Shown here piece after piece: positions 1 through 6,267 of a stretch of DNA of 6,586 nt. The DNA comes from MAG-120531 sp002378585 (lineage in GTDB: Bacteria > Bacteroidota > Bacteroidia > Flavobacteriales > Flavobacteriaceae). Location: the NCBI GenBank assembly GCA_937890575.1, contig CALADZ010000019.1:1-6586 (forward strand), written 5' to 3'. Under the pieces are notes generated by a model. The model made no database searches and was not told the origin of the DNA. It was given only the letters and a program-made list of their open reading frames with translations. Position 1 is the first letter of the stretch. Every line of letters starts with the position of its first letter. A program made the translations under genes and the position numbers.

Positions 1-188
1 TCCTCGAGTTTTTCAATGATGATTTCTTTGGTAGGTATCGTGTCTTTTTGCTGTTCCATACCTAGATGGACCGCTTCGGTACACCAGGTATTATGAGTTT
101 TTGGGGCGGCAGTAGCTGGGCCAGTGGACAACAAGGGGATAATAAAAGCGGTGCAGTATAAAGCGCTGCGCCATAGATGTTTTTTCAT
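1..188 (-). CDS. Exported protein of unknown function, N-terminal part only (3' end outside window)
   Basis: An open frame starts at ATG 188-186 and runs off the left edge without a stop, giving 62 complete codons. It begins MKKHLWRSALYCTAFIIP, continues LLSTGPATAA and then PKTHNTWC. This is a clear Sec signal peptide: a KK n-region, a hydrophobic core, and a likely cut after ATAA near residue 28. The visible mature part holds one cysteine (about residue 35) and a segment DTIPTKEIIIEKLE. The A-rich, Shine-Dalgarno-poor leader (AAATTAAACTC before ATG) suits Bacteroidota. It lies 56 bp downstream of the HYC_CC_PP-like gene on the same strand. From memory, genes of that family often sit beside TonB-dependent receptors, and a short lead-in ending in DTIP-x-EIII could precede a plug domain. 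That is inference from context: no plug or barrel motif is visible. The reality of the gene is fairly sure, its function is not. Confidence 0.75.
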   Translation of the reverse strand, partial: MKKHLWRSALYCTAFIIPLLSTGPATAAPKTHNTWCTEAVHLGMEQQKDTIPTKEIIIEKLE

Positions 189-244
189 GAGTTTAATTTA
201 AGGAATGATTCAGTGATCCAACAAATAAATGTACAGGGAACTGA

Positions 245-664
245 TCAGCCATAAATCACCCATTGGTGAAATTGAAGGTATTTGGGTTGAAGGGGCACAG
301 GTGGCCCGTGTGGCACACCTGTAAGTACAGGGTCTTCTGCTTTAAAGCCAGCTGAAAATACCCCATCAGGTAGTGGAGTGTGTGCTAAGTAGTTCCAGGT
401 AAATACTGTGGGTATCTCAATCTGTTGACCTCCTTTAAATGGTTGTTCTGAAGAGGAGAGCAGGGTTTGATCACTGCAGCACGAAGTTTTTTCTAAGGAG
501 GGTGAATCGGTTGTGGAGGTAGCCTCCATGCCGCAGCCTTGTTCCGTGTGTGCCCAAGAAACTTCTGCTAGGTCATTGCCGCAAAAGTGCAGGTTTAATG
601 CCCACCCAGACTGAGTAGCCATCAACCATAAAGCGAGTACTAAGGAAGTCAATTTCTTTTGCAT
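245..664 (-). CDS. Small secreted HYC_CC_PP family-like protein
   Basis: From the ATG at 664 this encodes 139 residues. The start MQKKLTSLVLALWLMATQSG followed by WA is a textbook signal peptide, with cleavage probably after GWA (residue 22), so the mature protein begins LNLHFCG. The pattern that suggests the family is HFC at residues 26-28 (HFC here rather than HYC), C44, a CC pair at 62-63, and HGPPVPL near the C-terminus (PP at 121-122). These proteins are small, exported and largely confined to Bacteroidota. Their function is not established, though the Cys and His residues suggest metal or redox chemistry. An in-frame ATG at 682 would add MVPLRR, but it lies upstream of the -7 element at 671-678 and puts arginines and a proline before the compact KK n-region, so I prefer 664. 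Transcripts reading through from galK could still use 682. The next gene downstream also encodes an exported protein, so the two may form one envelope unit. Confidence 0.75.
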   Translation of the reverse strand: MQKKLTSLVLALWLMATQSGWALNLHFCGNDLAEVSWAHTEQGCGMEATSTTDSPSLEKTSCCSDQTLLSSSEQPFKGGQQIEIPTVFTWNYLAHTPLPDGVFSAGFKAEDPVLTGVPHGPPVPLQPKYLQFHQWVIYG

Positions 665-670
665 GCGACG

Positions 671-678
671 CAAAGGTA
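671..678 (-). promoter_or_regulatory. Candidate Bacteroidota -7 promoter element (TACCTTTG)
   Basis: The minus strand reads TACCTTTG, an exact match to the TAnnTTTG -7 consensus used by the Bacteroidota primary sigma factor. Only six bases (CGTCGC) separate it from the ATG at 664. Transcription from such elements usually begins a few bases downstream, which would put +1 at about 664-667. I find no TTG at the usual -33 spacing, so the promoter is only half supported. It lies in the galK to HYC_CC_PP gap and could give this gene expression independent of the pta-ackA-galK operon. Confidence 0.45.
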
Positions 679-732
679 CCATCTCTTTTCGACCTACCTG
701 CTTGTTTCACATAGGTTTAACAATCCATTGAT

Positions 733-1875
733 TTATCCCAGGATACCTTTAGCTAAACGGACGGGATAAACTTCACCTTGAATGCCAAATTTTTTTTGGT
801 AGATGTTCAAGGCTTCTTTTGACCATAGGGATAACTCGTTTTTATGTATCAGATTCAGGGTACATCCCCCAAATCCTCCGCCCATCATGCGGGCACCCAA
901 TACACCCGTTTGTCGTTGCGACCAATGGGCCATAAAATCCAACTCTGGGCAACTGACTTGGTATTGCTTTGATAGGCCATGATGGCTTTGATTGAGTAAT
1001 GCTCCTAAAGCAGAGTAGTCTTTGGCTTTGATCGCGATTATAGCGTTTTCTACCCTGAGTTGTTCGTCCAGGGTAAAGCGTGCGAGCGGGTAGTCCGTTT
1101 CCGATAATTTACCTCGATGTTGTTCCAATACTTCCATAGGCAAAAAGGGCAACGCTTCAACGACTGAGTCTTTAGGCTTCAAATGTTTTAAGAGTTCCCA
1201 GGCTCGTTCCACAGAGGCACGTCGTTTGTTGTACGGGCTTTGCGAGAGCTCATGGGCTACTTTGGTGTGGAAAAGCACCAGTTGATACGGGCCCAGATTG
1301 CAAGGAATGTGCTGGGTGCTCAGATCTGAGTTATTTAAAAGTAACAAATGATCGGCCTTAGATTTTACCACAGCATACGGATCCATATAGCCGCATTGGG
1401 TACCTACAAATTCTCGTTCCGTTTCGTAGGCTATTTGGATTAAATCTTCCTCGCTCAAAGGACTGTGGTGGACCAATTGAAGGATTTGCCCCAACCCAGC
1501 ACTCAGGGCTGCTGAGGCGCTTAATCCTGCGCCTAAGGGAAGATTTCCGCTGATTTCAATATCAAGACCAACAGAGCTCAGTGGGTGTCTTTTTTGAAAA
1601 CTCGACCAAATACCTTTAAAAAAAGCACTGGGTTTGTCTTGGGGGTCGCTGGCACACAATTGGTCTGCTGATGCATAGGTCCATGTGCCTAGAGGTGATT
1701 TGACCTGAATGCTGGGACCGTCAATTTCGGTAGCCTTGATCCATTGTCCCAAAGAAATGGCTCCAGGCAATACCCATCCCCCTTGATAGTCGATATGTTC
1801 CCCGATCAAGTTGATGCGCCCCGGGGCAAATACCTCCCAGGTTTGCTTTTTACCGTTAATTGTCCGCTGACTCAC
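733..1875 (-). CDS. galK: Galactokinase (GHMP kinase family)
   Basis: Galactokinase phosphorylates galactose at C1 with ATP, the entry step of the cytoplasmic Leloir pathway. The protein has 380 residues, close to the usual 380-390. The galactokinase signature GRINLIGEHIDY is at 19-30, supplying R20, E26, H27 and D29. The ATP-binding GHMP motif LPLGAGLSASAAL is at 112-124, the catalytic Asp in CGYMD is D165, the sugar-contacting Tyr in SPYNKRR is Y215, SCPELD is at 308-313, and the C-terminal glycine motif GARMMGGGFGGC is at 327-338. The start is GTG at 1875: an in-frame TAG lies directly before it and no other standard start precedes the signature. The N-terminus is therefore short, lacking the helix of about 15-20 residues found before the signature in E. 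coli GalK. The catalytic segment reads GYMDPY where most galactokinases have GIMDQF. The gene overlaps the 3' end of ackA by 20 bp and is last in the operon. No galT, galE or galM is visible. A related sugar kinase specificity cannot be excluded. Confidence 0.9.
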   Translation of the reverse strand: MSQRTINGKKQTWEVFAPGRINLIGEHIDYQGGWVLPGAISLGQWIKATEIDGPSIQVKSPLGTWTYASADQLCASDPQDKPSAFFKGIWSSFQKRHPLSSVGLDIEISGNLPLGAGLSASAALSAGLGQILQLVHHSPLSEEDLIQIAYETEREFVGTQCGYMDPYAVVKSKADHLLLLNNSDLSTQHIPCNLGPYQLVLFHTKVAHELSQSPYNKRRASVERAWELLKHLKPKDSVVEALPFLPMEVLEQHRGKLSETDYPLARFTLDEQLRVENAIIAIKAKDYSALGALLNQSHHGLSKQYQVSCPELDFMAHWSQRQTGVLGARMMGGGFGGCTLNLIHKNELSLWSKEALNIYQKKFGIQGEVYPVRLAKGILG

Positions 1876-3064
1876 CTAGCAGTTGATAAGTTTTTTGAGC
1901 GATGGCTAGTTCCTCATTGGTGGGCACCACCAAAATAGGAATCCTGCTTTGTGGTGCAGCAATATTGCGCAGGTCAGCAGATCGTTCAGCGTTTCTTTTT
2001 TCATCCAATTCAATCCCAAAGAAGGATAGGTCAGCGCAGATCCGCGCCCTCATAGCTGAATTGTTTTCCCCGATACCGGCCGTAAACACCAGCGCATCTA
2101 GTCCACCTAAGGCAGCGGTATAGGCTCCGATGTATTTTTGAATTCGGTAAGCATTTAAGGTTAACGCATCCAGGGCTTTTTGGTTTCCGCTTGCCCCCAT
2201 AGCTTCAACATCCCTGAGGTCACTATGCCCGGTGAGTCCCAGCATTCCACTGTTTTTGGTCAACAACTCCTTTACCTCACTAGTACTCATTCCTTTTTGT
2301 TCGATCAGGTAGAAAATCACAGCTGGGTCAATATCTCCACTTCGTGTGCCCATAACCAACCCTGTCAGGGGACCGAAGCCCATGGAGTGATCTACAGGCT
2401 GGCCTGCTTCCAGCGCGGTCGCGCTACATCCATTGCCCAGATGAAGGTTGATCACTTTTGCCTTTGGATTTTTTAGGTGGTTCAGCGTTTTTTGGGCAAC
2501 GAATTCATGGGAAATACCGTGGAAACCAAATACCCTGAGTTGGTGTTCGGAGGCAAATTCAGGATTGATGGCCCATTGTTGGGCTTTTTTAGGCAAATTA
2601 TGGTAGAACGCAGTGTCAAACACAGCCACTTGAGCCGCATCGGGGAACAAGTTTTTGGCCACTTCGATGCCTTGGGCGTTGGCCGGATTATGAAGGGGAG
2701 CCAAAGGGGATAAAGCGTGAATGGCCTCAAGAACTGATGAGTCAATCAATGTTGTTTGGTAAAACTTAAGTCCGCCATGCACCACCCTATGGCCGACGGC
2801 ATCAATGTCCTGAACATTTTTGATCACTCCAGCGGTACCTTGAAGCACTTCCATCATCCAAGACAAAGCCTGTTGATGATCTGCTGCGGGTCGTTGATCG
2901 GTGTATTGTTCCTCCCTAAAGGACACTTTTAAATCAGCGGAGGCTAATCCGATTTTTTCAATCTGACCCTGGGCCAACACAATGGCCTCAGGCATGTCAA
3001 ATAGTTGAAACTTCAGGGAAGAGCTCCCAGAATTGAGCACGAGTATTCTTTTGGATTTAGGCAT
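1856..3064 (-). CDS. ackA: Acetate kinase
   Basis: Acetate kinase converts acetyl-phosphate and ADP to acetate and ATP, reversibly, in the cytoplasm. The 402-residue product is of normal length. Signature 1, LNSGSSSLKFQLF, is at 10-22 with N11. Signature 2 is around 205-217 (NLHLGNGCSATAL). The residues known to act in catalysis or acetate binding are all present: R93 in GHRVVHGG, H125 in PLHNPAN, D150 in VFDTAFY, H182 in FGFHGISH, R241 in MGTRSGDIDP and E384 in PTNEELA. The nucleotide-binding segment FTAGIGENN is at 327-335. The ATG at 3064 lies inside the last codons of pta, giving an 8-bp overlap, and an AAGGA site four bases upstream supports this start. The gene works directly with the adjacent Pta, which makes its acetyl-phosphate substrate. 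Its 3' end overlaps galK by 20 bp. Nothing appears broken or missing. Confidence 0.97.
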   Translation of the reverse strand: MPKSKRILVLNSGSSSLKFQLFDMPEAIVLAQGQIEKIGLASADLKVSFREEQYTDQRPAADHQQALSWMMEVLQGTAGVIKNVQDIDAVGHRVVHGGLKFYQTTLIDSSVLEAIHALSPLAPLHNPANAQGIEVAKNLFPDAAQVAVFDTAFYHNLPKKAQQWAINPEFASEHQLRVFGFHGISHEFVAQKTLNHLKNPKAKVINLHLGNGCSATALEAGQPVDHSMGFGPLTGLVMGTRSGDIDPAVIFYLIEQKGMSTSEVKELLTKNSGMLGLTGHSDLRDVEAMGASGNQKALDALTLNAYRIQKYIGAYTAALGGLDALVFTAGIGENNSAMRARICADLSFFGIELDEKRNAERSADLRNIAAPQSRIPILVVPTNEELAIAQKTYQLLGESADN

Positions 3065-5156
3065 CTATTCCTTGAGCTTGTATGGCGGTGAGTACTACGG
3101 TATTAAACACATCATCAACCGTGCAACCTCTGCTGAGGTCGTTGACCGGTTTGTTGAGTCCCTGAAGCATTGGCCCAATGGCCATAGCGCCAGTTTCTCT
3201 TTGCACGGCTTTGTAGGTGTTATTTCCTGTGTTGAGGTCTGGAAAAATCAGCACACTGGCCTGACCAGCTACTTCGGATTGCGGCAGTTTGCTTTTGCCC
3301 ACCAGTGGATCAACTGCTGCGTCGTATTGGATGGGCCCTTCAATCTTTAAATCAGGTCTTAACTGGCGCACCAGTTCTGTTGCCTGACGCACCCGATCTA
3401 CATCCACTCCTTTTCCTGAGCTCCCAGAAGAGTAGGAAAGCATGGCGATGCGCGGTTCAATGCCGAATGCCTGGCTGCTGCGCGCTGAGGATATAGCAAT
3501 TTCAGCCAGTTCTTCTGCACTCGGATTGGGATTGATCGCACAGTCGCCAAATACGGAAACCCGATCCGGCAAACACATAAAAAACACGGAGGAAACCACC
3601 GATACACCAGGTTTGGTTTTGATAAACTGAAGCGCCGGTAAGATGGTGTGTTGGGTGGTGTGCATCGCTCCCGATACCATACCGTCCGCGTCGCCTTTGT
3701 AGATCATCATGGTGCCGAAATAAGATACATCTGCCATGGCATCTCTAGCCATGTCCAGGTTGACATTTTTGTGTTTGCGCAAACCGTAGTAGGTCTGTGC
3801 GTAATCTTCATAGCGTGGGTCCTCAGTGGGATTGATTACCTCAATGTGTTGCCAAGGAATATCCAGACCTAATTCAGCCGCTTTTTGACGGATCACCCCC
3901 GGATCACCTAAAAGAACTAAGTCGACTAAATCCATGGCCATAAGTCGGGCAGAGGCCTCTAGTATTCTCGGATCTGTGCCCTCGGGAAGCACAATTTTTT
4001 TTCTCGCTTTCCGCGCCTTTTGAATCAAACTGAATTGAAACATACGCGGGGTCAGCAATTTGCTCTCATAGGCTAGCAATTTATCCATCAATTCCTCACC
4101 GGGAATATGGGCTTGGAAAGCGGCGATGGTCGCGTCTATTTTGGCCCGGTTTAAGGCGTAAATCACCGGTTTGATGTTGCCGATTTTATTGACCACTTCA
4201 AATGTGCCTTCTTGTACCGCAATAACAGGTACCACAGCGCTCAACCCCTCGATGAGTTTAGCTATGGACTCTTCTGGCTCTAATCCTCCTGTGAGTACGA
4301 TCCCCGCGATTTGTGGGTAATTGACCGATAAATGGGCTTGTAATACGCCCAAAATGATATCTGCCCGGTCACCAGGGGTAATCACCAAACAGTCATTTTT
4401 TAAATGGGTGAGAAAGTGCCTGAGCTGCATAGCGCCTACCGCAAAACTTCCTGTTCTGTTGGTCATCAAATCTGCCCCAAAAAGCACTTTTGCTTTAAGT
4501 TTTTCGGCGATTTCTTTTATGGTGGGTTGGGCCAACAATTCAATTTTTGGCACGGCATACACCCCAACCTTTGCGGGCATCAGCGCTTTGAGTTCCTTTA
4601 CTACCCATTCCAGGTTTTCCGGCATGATCTTGTTGGCGACCACGGCCAATACTTGAACATCTTCCTCTACAAAACTGTGGTAGGCCAGTCGCAGACTTCC
4701 GGCAAATTCCTCCATGTTTTTTCCCACACCAGAGCGGATCAATAAGGCGGGAATACCTAGGTTTTTGGCGATGGTTACATTAAAATCAAACTCAAATACA
4801 GTGCCTTCCCCCAAAAAATCACTGCCTTCTACCACCACAAAATCGTAGTGCGTCTCTAGGTGTTTGTATTGAGCGATGATAGCGTCAATGACCTTAATTT
4901 CTCTACCTGCGTTGCGCTCGGCGATCAGTTGTGATCTCCCAAAAACATAGGCGCTGTCATAGGGTTGCTCCAGGTTGAAATAGGACAACATCGTATCGAT
5001 GTGGTTATCCCGTTCCCCATCGGGTAGGTCCTCGATCACTGGCCGAAAATAGGCTACCTTAGGTCTGATTCCTAAAGCGTGTTGCATCAGCCCTATGGAT
5101 AAAATGGATTTGCCGCTATGGGCTTCAAGGGTAGCTATGTAAATGCCTTTGGTCAT
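3057..5156 (-). CDS. pta: Phosphate acetyltransferase, long three-domain form
   Basis: Pta reversibly converts acetyl-CoA and phosphate to acetyl-phosphate and CoA in the cytoplasm, and AckA then takes acetyl-phosphate to acetate and ATP. At 699 residues this is the long form. Residues 1 to about 200 form a BioD-like P-loop domain with a degenerate Walker A, EAHSGKS at 11-17, in which the first Gly of the classic motif is missing. About 212-325 is the DRTGG domain, here with TNRTG at 232-236. The catalytic PTA_PTB domain runs from about 371 to 695, with KIVLPEGTDPRILEA (387-401), SYSSGSSGKG (574-583), YDAAVDP (611-617), DLNTGNNTYK (640-649) and IGPMLQGLNKPVNDLSRGC (660-678). In E. coli Pta the N-terminal region is regulatory, and the same is likely here. 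The start at 5156 opens directly into MTKGIYIATLEAHSGKS, as expected for the family. It is first in the operon with ackA and galK, and an imperfect -7 element and a palindrome lie just upstream. Confidence 0.97.
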   Translation of the reverse strand: MTKGIYIATLEAHSGKSILSIGLMQHALGIRPKVAYFRPVIEDLPDGERDNHIDTMLSYFNLEQPYDSAYVFGRSQLIAERNAGREIKVIDAIIAQYKHLETHYDFVVVEGSDFLGEGTVFEFDFNVTIAKNLGIPALLIRSGVGKNMEEFAGSLRLAYHSFVEEDVQVLAVVANKIMPENLEWVVKELKALMPAKVGVYAVPKIELLAQPTIKEIAEKLKAKVLFGADLMTNRTGSFAVGAMQLRHFLTHLKNDCLVITPGDRADIILGVLQAHLSVNYPQIAGIVLTGGLEPEESIAKLIEGLSAVVPVIAVQEGTFEVVNKIGNIKPVIYALNRAKIDATIAAFQAHIPGEELMDKLLAYESKLLTPRMFQFSLIQKARKARKKIVLPEGTDPRILEASARLMAMDLVDLVLLGDPGVIRQKAAELGLDIPWQHIEVINPTEDPRYEDYAQTYYGLRKHKNVNLDMARDAMADVSYFGTMMIYKGDADGMVSGAMHTTQHTILPALQFIKTKPGVSVVSSVFFMCLPDRVSVFGDCAINPNPSAEELAEIAISSARSSQAFGIEPRIAMLSYSSGSSGKGVDVDRVRQATELVRQLRPDLKIEGPIQYDAAVDPLVGKSKLPQSEVAGQASVLIFPDLNTGNNTYKAVQRETGAMAIGPMLQGLNKPVNDLSRGCTVDDVFNTVVLTAIQAQGIDA
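3069..3073 (-). promoter_or_regulatory. Ribosome binding site of ackA (AAGGA)
   Basis: The minus strand reads AAGGA, then ATAG, then the ackA ATG. This is one of the few Shine-Dalgarno-like sites in the window and lies inside the pta coding sequence. It fits translation of ackA by ribosomes finishing pta, and it fixes the ackA start at 3064. The four-base spacing is shorter than the usual optimum. Confidence 0.5.
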
Positions 5157-5167
5157 GATTCATGCGT

Positions 5168-5181
5168 ATTTGCCTGCAAAT
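5168..5181. promoter_or_regulatory. Palindrome ATTTGC-CT-GCAAAT in the pta leader, possible operator
   Basis: A perfect inverted repeat of two 6-base arms with a 2-base spacer lies 12-25 bases upstream of the pta ATG. On the minus strand its upstream arm overlaps GAAATTTG (5177-5184), which matches the TAnnTTTG -7 consensus at all but the first base. I see no -33 TTG at proper spacing. A regulator bound here would cover the presumed transcription start of pta-ackA-galK. The arms are short and AT-rich and one carries the TTTG of the presumed promoter, so chance is a real alternative. Confidence 0.3.
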
Positions 5182-5228
5182 TTCGGTCATTACGCGCAAT
5201 TCTCCCCGATTTTATGCCCTCAATATGT

Positions 5229-5243
5229 GTGACCCAGGTGACC
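5229..5243. repeat. Direct repeat GTGACC-CAG-GTGACC
   Basis: Two exact 6-base copies of GTGACC are separated by three bases (9-base period) in the 100-bp gap between the outer-membrane protein gene and pta. Direct repeats at about one helical turn can be binding sites for a tandem-binding regulator, but 9 bp is slightly short and only one pair is seen. No function is assigned. The rest of this gap holds the pta leader elements and no coding potential that I can support. Confidence 0.25.
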
Positions 5244-5256
5244 GATAAGTTTTTTC

Positions 5257-6267
5257 TTAGCGCACGCTCAAAGCAACACCTACAGAAGCAGTTTGGTATT
5301 CTTGAAGGCTGTACTGACCGTAGATCTTAATCAAAGGCAAATTAACCCGCAGGCCAAGTGTCCCTAGGGCGCTATGAGCTTTGTAACCCAGTTGAATAGG
5401 ATCTTTGATTTGTTCGCTTTGAGACACGTCAACACCCCCAATATTTTGTGTGTAGGTAAGGTCATAGGATCCAATCATACCGAGTTCTGCACTTCCACCG
5501 CTGTAGCCTAAAGCACCATAAACGCTGATGATCGGAAAATCCAAAGAGCCGAGCACTTGTAAAGTATACGTACTCATGGTAAAATCTACATAGGTGCCCG
5601 CTCCGGCATCAGGTAAGTCGTAGCGGATGCCCATTTGACTTCGGGCAGCTAAAACCGATACGTTGAGCGGTAGGTGGTCCAATGGCCCCAGGTATTGAGT
5701 CAGATCGTGCTTTAAACCAAGGCCCCAAAGACCGAGGTTGGTACCCTCCAGGTTTATTTCCGGCACATAGCGAACAATAATATCTGTATTGAACCAGGCA
5801 CCAACGCTCAGTTGCACGGTTGGTGTAGGCATACCTTGAACAGGTAAGTCGCTGGCTGCGCCACCGGGAAAGTCTAGGTCGGCCTCTAAATCAGGGGTGT
5901 TGCTGCCTGTAGGTATACGCACGGCCAAGGCTTGAGATTGTGCCTCGCCAAACAAAGTAGGAAGTCCATTTTGCGGAACCTCGGTATAGCGAAGTCCTTT
6001 GGGTATAAACCTCAAATCTTGGTCACTGACCAAACTTACTCCAGCGCCTATGGTCAAATCAAATCCCAATGGTTTGTGTGTTTTAGCGGTATGCGCCCAA
6101 CCGGTATTTTGTCCATAAATCAACGATTTGCCCAGTGGCTGAGTATAACCCTGCAGGAGTATTTCCGCATCCTCCTTGGCCAATAACAGGGTTTCAATTC
6201 CGTCAAAAAGTTGTGCTTGCGCCAGCAAAGGCAGCATAAGTAAGGAGCTAATTAACCATTTTTTCAT
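5257..6267 (-). CDS. Outer-membrane beta-barrel-like protein, DUF6588 type
   Basis: The product has 336 residues from the ATG at 6267. MKKWLISSLLMLPLLAQAQ is a clean signal peptide, with cleavage after AQA at residue 18, typical of Bacteroidota exported proteins. The segment LLQGYTQPLGKSLIYG (37-52), followed by TGWAHTAKTHKPLGFDLTI (55-73), is what I recognise as the N-terminal hallmark of the DUF6588 family. The rest is rich in alternating hydrophobic and polar strands with many Gly, Tyr and Thr (for example 152-166, 203-219, 236-265 and 301-318), as in a transmembrane barrel. The open frame extends 24 codons upstream, but the signal peptide sets the start at 6267, preceded by the purine-rich AAGAAGA. 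It overlaps the histidine phosphatase gene by 20 bp, so the two are probably co-transcribed. Its role (transport, structural or other) is unknown. No C-terminal secretion domain is seen. Confidence 0.8.
   Translation of the reverse strand: MKKWLISSLLMLPLLAQAQLFDGIETLLLAKEDAEILLQGYTQPLGKSLIYGQNTGWAHTAKTHKPLGFDLTIGAGVSLVSDQDLRFIPKGLRYTEVPQNGLPTLFGEAQSQALAVRIPTGSNTPDLEADLDFPGGAASDLPVQGMPTPTVQLSVGAWFNTDIIVRYVPEINLEGTNLGLWGLGLKHDLTQYLGPLDHLPLNVSVLAARSQMGIRYDLPDAGAGTYVDFTMSTYTLQVLGSLDFPIISVYGALGYSGGSAELGMIGSYDLTYTQNIGGVDVSQSEQIKDPIQLGYKAHSALGTLGLRVNLPLIKIYGQYSLQEYQTASVGVALSVR

Noticed and set aside
222..229. TTTATTTG on the minus strand as a promoter for the partial gene at the left edge
   Set aside because: It differs from TAnnTTTG at the second base and has no TTG at -33 spacing. 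In AT-rich intergenic DNA this is too weak to call.
694..718. ACCTA...TAGGT dyad after galK as a terminator
   Set aside because: A five-base stem with a loop of about 15 bases and no following T tract is unlikely to terminate transcription.
2180..2745. Open frames on both strands inside ackA as separate genes
   Set aside because: They lie wholly within ackA, which keeps all its catalytic residues. They show no recognisable motifs and are shadow frames.
4321..4745. Plus-strand frames of over 100 codons opposite the N-terminal part of pta
   Set aside because: They overlap each other and an intact pta, have no family features and no leader, so they are chance antisense frames.
3057..5156. pta as a fusion of an unrelated ATPase to a phosphotransacetylase
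   Set aside because: The P-loop, DRTGG and PTA_PTB order is the normal architecture of long Pta enzymes, and the EAHSGKS loop is usual in this phylum.
5226..5243. CRP/FNR-like operator at the GTGACC repeat
   Set aside because: The sequence is a direct repeat, not the TGTGA-n6-TCACA inverted repeat. The second half does not match.
5246..5259. TAAG-TTTTTT-CTTA inverted repeat at the end of the outer-membrane protein gene as a terminator
   Set aside because: The stem is only four AT-rich pairs and overlaps the stop codon, with no GC-rich stem followed by a T run on the transcribed strand.
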